From Paucidesulfovibrio sp036541255 (GTDB lineage: Bacteria; Desulfobacterota; Desulfovibrionia; Desulfovibrionales; Desulfovibrionaceae), in assembly GCA_036541255.1 (NCBI GenBank), contig JAZHDD010000063.1, positions 68,220 through 132,219 of the forward strand: DNA of 64,000 nucleotides. Reading direction: 5' to 3'. Below are positions 41,983 through 49,695 of the stretch, in pieces (position 1 is the stretch's first letter; each line of letters begins with the position of its first letter). The notes under the pieces were generated by a model that saw only the letters and a list, made by a program, of their open reading frames with translations, ran no database searches and had not been told where the DNA came from. Position numbers and translations under genes: made by a program.

Positions 41983-42984
41983 TTAGATTTTGAACTGGTT
42001 TGAATTATTGGCTAACTGTTTGACTAGGTCAACAGCCCGTAGATGGGTATACCGGGCCAACATCTGAAGGGTCTTGTGGCCTGTGATCATCCTTATTTGC
42101 ATGATGTCCAGGTTGGTCCGCTCGAACAACCGAGAAACGGCCTCATGTCTGAGGTCGTGAAAACGTAGATCTTTAATCTTCGCTCTTATCCGCGTAGCTT
42201 TCATTGCCTGAGTAATTGCGTCTGCGGACATCCTGAAAACCGTTCCGCTGATGTCCCTTGGAAGCTCCTTCAAGATATTCAGAGCGGTCGGTGAAAGCGG
42301 GACAGTCCGTGCTTGGCCATTCTTCGTCTTTTGAAGAAAGACGGTGCTTGCTCGGAGGTTAACATGCTCCCATTCCAGGGACGCAATTTCACCACGTCTC
42401 ATAGCGGTCTCCAGGGCAAACTTGATGACCTGGCTAAACCCTGCTGGAGCATTCTCGAGCAAGATACTCTCTTCCCCTTCTTCAAGGCGTCTTTCTCTTC
42501 CTCGAGAGATTCTGGGCTTCCTGACCTTTTTTACCGGGTTGTCGAGGTATTCCATCCCCCAGTCCTTTCGGGCGGTTTCAAAGAGCCGTGAGAGGGTTGC
42601 AAGGTCAAGCCTGATGGTGTTGCCGGCCACTCCCTCAGCTTCGCGTTCCTTGATGAAGCCAGCAATGTCCATCCCTCGAACTTTGGCGAGCGACAGTTGA
42701 GCAAGATTGCGCTTTTGGAGGAACCGGGCTCGGTTGATCTCGCGTTGGGCTTCGGCCAGCGAAGGGGCATACTCCTCAATGTAACGGTCAAGAGCCTCAG
42801 ATAGGCTTGTGCGCTCGGCTTCCTTCGTACTGAGGAAGAATCCCCGATCCATTTTGCTTTCCACGTCTCGCGCCCAGGCCTCAGCATCCTCTCTCTTTTC
42901 GAAGGTGGCTGTTTGGAGAGGGTAGCCCCTGCGCCTGATCCGGACATTCCACTGCTTGGTTCCGCGCTTGTTTATGCTCGCCAT
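41983..42984 (-). CDS. int: Tyrosine site-specific integrase
   Basis: 333 residues from ATG 42984 (AGGAG upstream). It has an N-terminal arm-binding region (KRGTKQWNVRIRRRGYPLQT), a SAM-like core-binding domain, and a catalytic domain with Arg in ETAMRRGEIASLEW, HDLRHEAVSRLF (H-x-L-R-H), GHKTLQMLARYTHL (G-H and the Tyr nucleophile). It sits 100 bp from the 3' end of tRNA-Leu, the usual place for an element that targets tRNA genes. Confidence 0.95.
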   Translation of the reverse strand: MASINKRGTKQWNVRIRRRGYPLQTATFEKREDAEAWARDVESKMDRGFFLSTKEAERTSLSEALDRYIEEYAPSLAEAQREINRARFLQKRNLAQLSLAKVRGMDIAGFIKEREAEGVAGNTIRLDLATLSRLFETARKDWGMEYLDNPVKKVRKPRISRGRERRLEEGEESILLENAPAGFSQVIKFALETAMRRGEIASLEWEHVNLRASTVFLQKTKNGQARTVPLSPTALNILKELPRDISGTVFRMSADAITQAMKATRIRAKIKDLRFHDLRHEAVSRLFERTNLDIMQIRMITGHKTLQMLARYTHLRAVDLVKQLANNSNQFKI

Positions 42985-42999
42985 TTCATCGCTCCTGTT

Positions 43000-43043
43000 G
43001 GAACAAGTGGAACAAAAATGGAACAAAAATACAAGAGGAACAA
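43000..43043. repeat. Four GGAACAA repeats at the right end, candidate arm sites
   Basis: GGAACAA at 43000, 43009, 43020 and 43037 between int and the tRNA, in the same orientation as the three at the left end. Confidence 0.55.
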
Positions 43044-43076
43044 AAAGAAAGGAGTCATGCTTATGCATAACTCCTT
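43039..43076 (-). terminator. Terminator after tRNA-Leu
   Basis: AAGGAGT-c-ATGC (43049-43060) pairs with GCAT-a-ACTCCTT (43065-43076). On the minus strand it is followed by TTCTTTTTG, so it ends tRNA-Leu transcription before int. Confidence 0.75.
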
Positions 43077-43084
43077 GTTTTTCT

Positions 43085-43171
43085 TGGTACCCGGAGCGGG
43101 AATTGAACCCGCACAGTATTGCTACCGAGGGATTTTAAGTCCCTTGCGTCTACCAGTTCCGCCACCCGGGC
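43085..43171 (-). tRNA. tRNA-Leu (UAA)
   Basis: 87 nt including an encoded CCA. It folds into a class II tRNA: 7-bp acceptor arm, D arm, anticodon loop CTTAAAA (anticodon UAA), a variable arm with GCAA loop and a T arm with TTCAATT. The 3' half from the anticodon arm on was probably supplied by the element, leaving G7-U66 where the displaced original tail would give G7-C66. Confidence 0.95.
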
Positions 43172-43330
43172 ACGGGTAGGTCTGTGTAGCTGCCAGGGCT
43201 GCAGGCGTCAACGGTTCGCTTGATGTCTTCATGGGCCGTCAGAAAGAGACGGCGTTGACCATGGTCCCCAGATTGGTGCACAACAAGCGTACAACTCTTC
43301 ATTTTGAGGAGACTGAGAAGGAGAATGGAT

Positions 43331-43594
43331 ATGAAACGCGTGATGATTATTGTTTCGCTTGTGGCGCTGTCTCTGTCTCTGCTTCCCGGCTGCGGTCAAA
43401 TGCTCTGCCACCCCACGCGGACGGAAAGCCAGCAGAATGTCGACTACCGGGAATGTGATCACATTGCGGCCCAGGCCGAGGCCAAGGGGTTGGATCGTTC
43501 CGAAGCAAAGGACGAGTGCATGCTCAAGCGTGGCTATGTCCGCGTATCCCCTTTCAATAAGGGCGGATGCAAACGCACCAAGGAAGTAGAATAG
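43331..43594 (+). CDS. Small lipoprotein, unknown
   Basis: 87 residues from ATG 43331, 8 bases after AAGGAG. The signal MKRVMIIVSLVALSLSLLPGC ends in a lipobox-like site (given here in parts: hydrophobic core, then LLPGC). The mature part has five further Cys (CHPTRTESQQNVDYREC ... CMLKRGY ... GGCKR) that could form disulfides. No family recognised. Confidence 0.7.
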   Translation: MKRVMIIVSLVALSLSLLPGCGQMLCHPTRTESQQNVDYRECDHIAAQAEAKGLDRSEAKDECMLKRGYVRVSPFNKGGCKRTKEVE

Positions 43595-43603
43595 ACCTCC
43601 ATC

Positions 43604-45292
43604 CTAGGAAAACAGGCGCAGATAGTTCCGGAAAAGGCGCGGACTCAGGCGGGTGAACCTGTCGTAGTCACTGACGATTTCCAGACCGGGCACAATGGCT
43701 CGGCAAACCGGGATTTGCAGGTCGCGGCGCGTGAGGTCGGCATAATGGGGCGTGTACCCGCCTGCCAGGAGCGTTTTTTCCAAAATCAGCAGGTCGCCTT
43801 CTGCGCTGCCTGTGGACAGGTCGGGCAAGTCTTCAAGCCGCCGAACCGGAAGTCCCTCGGGAGTCTGCCCGGAAGCTGGTCCCGGGAAAGGATACGGGGT
43901 TTCTGTCAGGGCGGAAATCAGGGCGCGAGCCCCATTCAGGCTGCAGCCCGTGCCCTGGTTCACGTCGCCGCGAATCCCGAGCACCATGGATTTGTAGCAG
44001 GGCACGCCGAATTCCTGGGTCATATCCTGGAACCAGACATGGATGCCGCATTCTTCAAGCGCGGCAAGATGTTTGGCCAGAATTGGTTCCGAGGTTTGTA
44101 CGCGGAAACAGTGACGCATATCCAGCGGCTGCACCGCGTCAGCATCTCGCTCCAGCACTTCGCAGAGGGCGGAAAGTCGCGCTTCGGCCATGGTATTGCC
44201 GGAGGCCAGGCCGGTTGATCCCAGCGCGCTGAAAAGCGTTTGCTCGTCCAGGTTGCAGAACAGGGAGACGAGTTGCAGCGGGATCAAGACGGGCTCTGCG
44301 CCGCCCTCCGTCATCCTTTCGCCCGTCAGCCAATGCAGAGTTTGTCTTTGATAGGGCACTTCCAGCCGCAATTTTTCCAGGTTCAACGCAGCCATTTGCT
44401 TCCGGGCGCTGTTCAGGTCTGCCCGGACCAATTCGCCGTTGCCGGCCAGACCGGTGACGCCTTTTTGTCCCACGCTGACGTAGGAGGAAAAGCGTTCGGC
44501 AACTTCCATGGCATAGGACGCCCGCGCTGCATTTTCGTCCAGGCCGCGTCCGTAGCTGGTCTGCATGCCTTCAAAAGTATGGTCGTGCCGCCCGTTCTTG
44601 GTGGAAACTTTGAACATCCAATGGCGCAACCGGGCAAAGGGGCTCAGGCAGGCTTTATGCTGCATCTCCGGCGTGGCGAACGCTCCGGCTTTGTCCAACA
44701 ATTTCAGCGCGTGCAGCGCGGTTTCCAGGGCAGGCATGCGTTCCCTGGCCGGAGGCAGGCCTTCTGCGAGTTCCGCACGGATGTGTGTTGCCGTGGGCTG
44801 GGGGGGGCGCTGCATCTCTTCGGTCGTATAGGGCAGTTGCAATCCGGATTGTTCCGGGGCGGGGAGCGGGGTGTGGTCCATTGCCGCTGCCGCAAAGAGT
44901 TTTGCCCATGCGGCATGCAGAGGCTGGTCCGGCTGGAGATGGGAACGAAGATAGAGCGCCGGACTGTTGCAGGCCAGCATCTCATGGTCCAGGCCGTCCA
45001 GACGGGGGCGCAGGTGGAAGAAACGTTGATGATTGAGGCAGGCCTCAAGAAGCAGGGCGGCAAGCACGCGGTCCATGTCACCTGTATTGTCGGTGACGGC
45101 AGCTATGTACTGTTCGACTTTGCGCGTGCGCAGATTGCCCAACTGTTGTAGGGCGAATTGGTGCATGAAGTCGTCGAAGGGTGCTTCCCTTATATGGTCG
45201 AGAACCTGGTTCAGGCTGAGATTGGGCCCGGGCATGGCCGCGAAACAGCCCACACCGGCCACGGTGTCCATGTGTTTCAGTTCGTAGCGCAT
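43604..45292 (-). CDS. YcaO-domain protein
   Basis: 562 residues from ATG 45292 (AAGGAT upstream). Residues 1-215 are helical with no clear family. Residues 230-550 are a YcaO domain: TSYGRGLDENAARASYAMEVAERFS (split here as GRGLDENAARASYAMEVAER), ALGSTGLASGNTMAEARLSALCEVLERDA with the ATP-binding Glu residues, and GTGCSLNGARALISALTE. YcaO enzymes activate amides with ATP, making azolines or thioamides in peptides or acting on ribosomal protein S12 and McrA. No TOMM precursor or E1-like partner is nearby. Confidence 0.9.
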   Translation of the reverse strand: MRYELKHMDTVAGVGCFAAMPGPNLSLNQVLDHIREAPFDDFMHQFALQQLGNLRTRKVEQYIAAVTDNTGDMDRVLAALLLEACLNHQRFFHLRPRLDGLDHEMLACNSPALYLRSHLQPDQPLHAAWAKLFAAAAMDHTPLPAPEQSGLQLPYTTEEMQRPPQPTATHIRAELAEGLPPARERMPALETALHALKLLDKAGAFATPEMQHKACLSPFARLRHWMFKVSTKNGRHDHTFEGMQTSYGRGLDENAARASYAMEVAERFSSYVSVGQKGVTGLAGNGELVRADLNSARKQMAALNLEKLRLEVPYQRQTLHWLTGERMTEGGAEPVLIPLQLVSLFCNLDEQTLFSALGSTGLASGNTMAEARLSALCEVLERDADAVQPLDMRHCFRVQTSEPILAKHLAALEECGIHVWFQDMTQEFGVPCYKSMVLGIRGDVNQGTGCSLNGARALISALTETPYPFPGPASGQTPEGLPVRRLEDLPDLSTGSAEGDLLILEKTLLAGGYTPHYADLTRRDLQIPVCRAIVPGLEIVSDYDRFTRLSPRLFRNYLRLFS

Positions 45293-45337
45293 GTGAATCC
45301 TTGTGTTGGTTCCAAAAAAACTCGAAGTGCCGTTGTC

Positions 45338-45961
45338 TTAGCCTGCTCTGACTTCGGAAGAAAGGGCCTTGTAGTCGCGCAGGCGCTGGCGCAGGTAGAG
45401 TGCGGCGTCGGCCGCCGCGCCTCCTGCCGGGAATTCGTGCGATCCGCCCCCCACGGTGTGGAGGCGCATGGTCCCGTTGGTCAGTTCTACGAATTGGATG
45501 TCGTGATAGTAGATTTCCACGCATCCCAGGTCGGAATGGTTAAAAGCTGGCGGGGCGTACTGCCGGGGCGGGAAAATGCGCCCATCGCGGGTGGCCATGA
45601 CCGCGTAATCGCGTTTTGGGGCGAGTACGCTGAGCTTGAGTTGGTCCGGCAGGTCGTGCAGACGCCAATGGTCGATGCTGCCCGAGCTGTCCGGGAAAAC
45701 ATAATGATGTTCGCCGGGGTGGATGCCGCAGGCCGTATGGCAGCCCGACACCAGATGTTCGGTGAGATCTTCTTCCAGGGAAGGATGATAGACGCGGACC
45801 AAATGCGCGCCGTAGAGGTCGGCGAACAGGGGCAGGACGCTCAGGGCCAGAGCTAACCAGGAGCCTGTGAGCCATGCGGCAAGGGGCCCCAGGAGATAGG
45901 CTGCCACCTTGAGCCTGGGGCTGAGGCAGAAATAGATGAACAGGTGATCCCGGGTGGGCAC
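45338..45961 (-). CDS. Membrane protein with soluble C-terminal domain, unknown
   Basis: 207 residues from GTG 45961 (GAGGGA upstream). Hydrophobic segments at about 18-30 and 33-50, then a region of beta character (YAVMATRDGRIFPPRQYAPP; CVEIYYHDIQFVELTNGTMR) resembling a PH-like domain. It follows the SGNH gene on the same strand. No family recognised. Confidence 0.6.
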   Translation of the reverse strand: MPTRDHLFIYFCLSPRLKVAAYLLGPLAAWLTGSWLALALSVLPLFADLYGAHLVRVYHPSLEEDLTEHLVSGCHTACGIHPGEHHYVFPDSSGSIDHWRLHDLPDQLKLSVLAPKRDYAVMATRDGRIFPPRQYAPPAFNHSDLGCVEIYYHDIQFVELTNGTMRLHTVGGGSHEFPAGGAAADAALYLRQRLRDYKALSSEVRAG

Positions 45962-46021
45962 GTTGTTTCCCTCGCAGAGCCGCGGATATTCCCGTTCGGG
46001 TAGCGTTTTCGTCGAGCTACG

Positions 46022-46588
46022 TCAACGGGACCGGACGCCCTCAAGTGCCTTGATGACCAGTGGCGCGAGTGCTTCGACCATGGCTCGGACACCTGCGGTA
46101 TTGGGGTGCAGCTGGTCGATGAGCAACAGGCTCGGGTCATGCAGATAGGCCGCGAGTAGATCCGGCAGCAACGGCACGCCGAAACGGTCCGCAAGGCGGG
46201 GAAAGACCGCGTCGAATTCGGCCTTGTATCCCTCTCCGAATTCAGCCAGACAACATACGCCCACCAGTACGGTGCGGATGTTTTTATCGGCCAGGGCCTC
46301 AAGCATATCCGTCAGATTGAGTTCGGTTTCGGACGGCTCCAGCCCGACAAAGAAATCATTGGTGCCGAACTGGATTACGGCCAGATCAGGCCGGGCGTCC
46401 AGCAACTGATCAAGGCGGTCCAGTCCGTCTTCCGTGGTTTCGCCGGAAATGCCCAGGTTCAGGCAACGTACGTCCAAATCCTGCTCGCGCAGTCGCTGTT
46501 CCAGCACGGCAGGCAGGGCCTGGGAATCGTGCAGGCCGAAACCTTCGGTAAGGCTGTCTCCAAAACAAGCGATACGCAACGGAGCCAT
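46022..46588 (-). CDS. SGNH/GDSL hydrolase
   Basis: 188 residues. Block I CFGDSLTEGFG gives the nucleophile Ser, block II Gly in LNLGISGETTEDG, block III QFGTNDFF gives Asn, and block V DQLHPNTAG gives Asp and His. It is TesA-like but lacks a signal peptide, so it is probably cytoplasmic, acting as esterase, thioesterase or lysophospholipase. It starts 1 bp after the RdgC-partner gene. Confidence 0.88.
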   Translation of the reverse strand: MAPLRIACFGDSLTEGFGLHDSQALPAVLEQRLREQDLDVRCLNLGISGETTEDGLDRLDQLLDARPDLAVIQFGTNDFFVGLEPSETELNLTDMLEALADKNIRTVLVGVCCLAEFGEGYKAEFDAVFPRLADRFGVPLLPDLLAAYLHDPSLLLIDQLHPNTAGVRAMVEALAPLVIKALEGVRSR

Positions 46589-46589
46589 A

Positions 46590-47117
46590 TTATTCTCCCT
46601 TGACCCAGGCGGAAAGCACCTTGGATTCTTCGTTCCAGTCCGGCCCGAGCCGGGACTTCAGGAAGCGGGCAAAGGCGGCGTCGAGCATGTCCAGACAATG
46701 TTCCAGGAGATACATCTTTTCCAGGAACGCACCATCCGGGTCTTCATCATCCTTGGAGCCGCTCGTTTCGATTTTTGGTGTCTTGAGCCCGCTGAAACAG
46801 AAGTCCTCGGCTTTGAGCGTGAGCTGCCAAGTCTCGCCGTCCTGCTCGATGCGGACTTGGGCCTTGTTGACCTTTTTGCCGATACGCAGGCCGCTGAGAG
46901 CCTCTGTGAGGTCGCCGAGCGGACTGCTGACCGTGGCTGTGGCCACATTCTCGCCCTCGCCTCCCTGTACGGAAATGCGTTGCTCCATGACCACGGAAAA
47001 GCCCCGGCCATCCTTTGCCTGAAACGAGCCGCCGGTAGTCTCGCCGAAAAACCAGAGCCAGGTCAGGAATTCCTGGCCGATGATGCGGTTTTCACGTTCC
47101 ACGAGTTGCAGGTCCAT
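46590..47117 (-). CDS. Conserved protein paired with RdgC-like gene
   Basis: 175 residues from ATG 47117 (AAGGGGA upstream), 9 bp after the RdgC-like gene. ENRIIGQEFLTWLWFFGETT, VEQRISVQGG-like strands and a C-terminal helix with the acidic tail SGSKDDEDPDGAFLEKMYLLEHCLDMLD. Mixed alpha/beta. Together with the upstream protein it adds up to slightly more than full-length RdgC, so the two may be halves of one functional unit (inference). Confidence 0.6.
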   Translation of the reverse strand: MDLQLVERENRIIGQEFLTWLWFFGETTGGSFQAKDGRGFSVVMEQRISVQGGEGENVATATVSSPLGDLTEALSGLRIGKKVNKAQVRIEQDGETWQLTLKAEDFCFSGLKTPKIETSGSKDDEDPDGAFLEKMYLLEHCLDMLDAAFARFLKSRLGPDWNEESKVLSAWVKGE

Positions 47118-47126
47118 GGGGTCCCC

Positions 47127-47741
47127 TTAAATGAAAATGGTGGGTTCGAGGTCTTCCAGGGTGTGGGCAGACTTTTCGCCAAGTTGGTCCATGGCCAGGA
47201 AAAATGGCGTCAGAGGCTCCAGGCGCAGTTCAAAGGTGGACATGAAATAATCCTCGAACAGGGCACGAGCCTTGGCATTGGTGGTGTCCAGGAAAATACG
47301 GTGGTTTTGCGTATTCCAGACAGCCTGGAAAACAGCCGGGATGGGCAGGGAGCGAGCGCGGAGCCTGAGCATGACCTGCTCTTTTATTTCCTGCTTACGG
47401 CTGCGGGAGACATAGTTTTTGCCTTGTTCCTTGGCTTGTTGCATTTCCTTTTTCAAGGCGATCTGGAAGTGTTTCTTGAACACGGCGGGCTGAACGCGGC
47501 GTGTTTCCAGGCGCAGGCTGAAAGCCAGGAAGTGCGCCTTTTCCGGTGGAGACTGTGACCAGTCCACGTCGAGCATGTCATCGAAATTAGCCCAGCCAAA
47601 GGAACGCTCTTCCGCCGAGGCATCGATGTCCTGAAAGTGAAACTGGCGCAGCAGTTCCGGGACACGGCGCAGAAGATCGGCCGAAACGTCGTCCATGATG
47701 CGATAGCGGGTCAGACCCGTGCTTGCCGACAGAATGCCCAA
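47127..47741 (-). CDS. RdgC-like recombination-associated protein
   Basis: 204 residues from TTG 47741 with GGAGG 8 bases upstream. It follows the N-terminal layout of RdgC: LTRYRIMDDVSADLLRRVPE, a GWANFDDMLD segment, then HFLAFSLRLETRRVQPAVFK, KQEIKEQVMLRLRARSLPIP and the strand AVWNTQNHRIFLDTTNAKA. RdgC forms a ring on duplex DNA and limits RecA. E. coli RdgC has 303 residues, so this is short. Confidence 0.65.
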   Translation of the reverse strand: MGILSASTGLTRYRIMDDVSADLLRRVPELLRQFHFQDIDASAEERSFGWANFDDMLDVDWSQSPPEKAHFLAFSLRLETRRVQPAVFKKHFQIALKKEMQQAKEQGKNYVSRSRKQEIKEQVMLRLRARSLPIPAVFQAVWNTQNHRIFLDTTNAKARALFEDYFMSTFELRLEPLTPFFLAMDQLGEKSAHTLEDLEPTIFI

Positions 47742-47870
47742 GGCGGTTTCCTCCTTGCTTGGGGGTGTCCGGTATGGGTAGTGATAATCCGCTCAGGTGT
47801 AAAGCTTTGTGTGGGTATTGCGTTTCATGCCCCGGGAACGTAATTAGATACCCTTAGAGAAGGAGAAAAT

Positions 47871-48245
47871 ATGGTCAAAGACTATCTGCGCATCACCGCT
47901 GATTGGTTGGATGAACAGGCCAAGGCGGTTCGGGAGTTGGAGCGTAAAGCCCGTGTCGTCATTGAAGAGCAAGGCGATCAGGCCGGGTATGAGCGTCTCA
48001 TGCGCGATAAGGCCGAATTGTTGGCGGGACTGGCCGAACACGGGACTGTTCTGCTTGAAGACGTTGGCGACGAAGCCGACCCTCTCCTGGAGCGTCTGGA
48101 GAAATTTTCAGCCAGCGCACTCAACGCCTTGAAAGTCGGCAGTGTATTCTATATGTCTGCACTTCTTTATCCTGAAGATCATCGGCCCGGCCAGGACAAC
48201 GATCTGGAAGCGTTTGCAGGTCATGTTCGGAGCTTGGCGAAATAG
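47871..48245 (+). CDS. Small helical protein, unknown
   Basis: 124 residues from ATG 47871 (AAGGAG upstream). Charged helices (WLDEQAKAVRELERKARVVI, YERLMRDKAELLAGLAEHGT) suggest a coiled coil. No family recognised. It precedes a response regulator by 54 bp on the same strand and may be its partner. Confidence 0.6.
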   Translation: MVKDYLRITADWLDEQAKAVRELERKARVVIEEQGDQAGYERLMRDKAELLAGLAEHGTVLLEDVGDEADPLLERLEKFSASALNALKVGSVFYMSALLYPEDHRPGQDNDLEAFAGHVRSLAK

Positions 48246-48299
48246 AAAAATACAGAATCTTTCTGTTGTGCTTTTGATCTCGCAACCAAGGAGTCGAAT

Positions 48300-48719
48300 T
48301 TGCCCAGCATTTCCAACGATGGGAAGCGACTGAAGATATTGCTTGCCGAAGACAGTGAGGACAATGTCCTGATCATGCGGCTGTACCTCAAGAATTACCC
48401 TTGCGACATCGATGTGGCCGAAGACGGCGAGAACGCTGTGCGACTGTTTCGTGCCAACACCTACGGCTTGGTGCTTATGGATATCCAGATGCCGGGCATG
48501 GACGGCTATCAGGCCACGGAGTGCATCAGGGAAGTGGAACGCGAGCGTGGTCAGGCTCCCGTGCCGGTGATTGCGGTCACGGCTCATGCCTCGGACGAGA
48601 TTCGTCGCCGTGTCCTGGATTCCGGTGCTGACGGCTATATCACCAAGCCCGTGCCCAAAGCCCGGCTGCTGGAAGCCATTCGAAGTGTTGTGGAAGAAGG
48701 TGGGCGGCCTGGCTTTTAG
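48300..48719 (+). CDS. Single-domain response regulator (CheY-like receiver)
   Basis: 139 residues from TTG 48300 with AAGGAG 6 bases upstream. Receiver features are intact: acidic pair in ILLAEDSEDN, phosphoacceptor Asp in LVLMDIQMPGMDGYQA, Thr in VIAVTAHA and Lys in YITKPV. The pattern is closest to receivers found in hybrid histidine kinases. No kinase or output domain is adjacent. Confidence 0.92.
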   Translation: MPSISNDGKRLKILLAEDSEDNVLIMRLYLKNYPCDIDVAEDGENAVRLFRANTYGLVLMDIQMPGMDGYQATECIREVERERGQAPVPVIAVTAHASDEIRRRVLDSGADGYITKPVPKARLLEAIRSVVEEGGRPGF

Positions 48720-49285
48720 ACTTTCTGCTTTCCAGAGGCGGCAGTGCGCTTTTTCTGTGCATCAAGCACGATCTGGGCCAAGGCGTCTTCCTGGGTACGG
48801 TCCAGGTCTTGGAATCTGCCTGCGAGTACGCCATTTTCATGTCTGATAACATGCAGGACAAGCTTCTTGGCCAGGACTTTCCCTTCCGCGCCGCAGCTGA
48901 GGTGCAACAAGGTCCCCGCCTTGATCCTTTTTTCTTTGTAGAGCAGCCCGATACCGCAAGCGCTGATGTCGCGTACCCGAACCACCTTGGTCAACTCGTG
49001 GATTTTGGCCACAAGTCCTGGGTAGGAGACACGGTATCCCTGCCGTCGTTCTTGCTTGCCATCGGGACGCCCGCAAGCGACCTTGAACCCCAGTGTTTCG
49101 GGCGATGATTCCGGGTTTTCCTTCGGTGCCTTCTTTTTTGCCGAAGTGTTTTTTTTCAGCTGGATATCCAGTTCGGCAGGAAGGCCGACCTCAAGATTTC
49201 CCTTGCGTGCGTCCGGGCGTCGCTGGGAAGGTTTGCTTTTCTTTTTGGGCTTGAAAAGCGAGTTGAGGAAGCTGAATATGCTCAT
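48716..49285 (-). CDS. PilZ-domain protein
   Basis: About 189 residues from ATG 49285 (ATG 49294 also possible). A Lys-rich N-terminal half precedes a PilZ domain with ERRQGYRVSYPG (R-x-x-x-R) and VVRVRDISACGIGLLY (D-x-S-x-x-G), the c-di-GMP-binding signature. It would answer c-di-GMP signals. Its end overlaps the convergent response regulator by 4 bp. Confidence 0.85.
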   Translation of the reverse strand: MSIFSFLNSLFKPKKKSKPSQRRPDARKGNLEVGLPAELDIQLKKNTSAKKKAPKENPESSPETLGFKVACGRPDGKQERRQGYRVSYPGLVAKIHELTKVVRVRDISACGIGLLYKEKRIKAGTLLHLSCGAEGKVLAKKLVLHVIRHENGVLAGRFQDLDRTQEDALAQIVLDAQKKRTAASGKQKV

Positions 49286-49455
49286 ATCGCTCAAGTGGTT
49301 GTAGGTATTGCCGTAACAATATGCGGGCTATAACAAAAAGGCAAGGTGTTGAGAACAAAGAAAGAGGTCTTCCAATTTGGTTTTCCTCTTGACTTTTTCT
49401 TCTGTTCCGGCAAAGGAAATCTAAGAATTCATGCTGGAAAATTGGAGGAGGGACT

Positions 49456-49599
49456 ATGATTGGTGAACTTCTGAGCGGAATGGCGCATAGCTCCACGCAG
49501 GGCTTTGTCGGTGTCTCCCTGATCTTTGTCTATCTTGCCTGGATCGTGGCCATTGCCATGATCCGCATCAAAGAGACCAAGCAGGCGGATCACCACTAG
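49456..49599 (+). CDS. 47-residue single-span membrane protein
   Basis: ATG 49456 has GGAGGAGGG just upstream. The product starts MIGELLSGMAHSSTQGFVG, has one membrane segment (VSLIFVYLAWIVAIAMI) and a polar tail RIKETKQADHH. The strong ribosome-binding site and the terminator 42 bp after the stop support a real small gene. Function unknown. Confidence 0.7.
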   Translation: MIGELLSGMAHSSTQGFVGVSLIFVYLAWIVAIAMIRIKETKQADHH

Positions 49600-49640
49600 C
49601 ATTTTTCAGCCGTGCGAACGGCGCGTTGTTTTCAACGGAA

Positions 49641-49680
49641 AAACCCTCGCAGCTCCAAGTCGCGGGGGTTTTGTTGTTTG
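49641..49680 (+). terminator. Terminator after small membrane protein
   Basis: AAACCCTCGC (49641-49650) pairs with GCGGGGGTTT (49662-49671), followed by TGTTGTTT. The A run on the left side may also let it end rfbA transcription from the other strand. Confidence 0.75.
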
Positions 49681-49695
49681 CAGCGATGCCGCGCG

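Larger units (their letters stand above)
28903..43141. mobile_element. 14.2-kb integrative mobilizable element in tRNA-Leu
   Basis: Bounded by a 17-bp direct repeat in a displaced tRNA-Leu tail (left) and the intact tRNA-Leu (right). A tyrosine integrase sits next to the tRNA, and short GGAACAA repeats lie near both ends. Inside are an AlpA-like protein, a replication-type protein, MobC, a relaxase, a type II CBASS operon and several unknown genes. No type IV secretion genes are present, so transfer would need a helper element. Confidence 0.85.
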
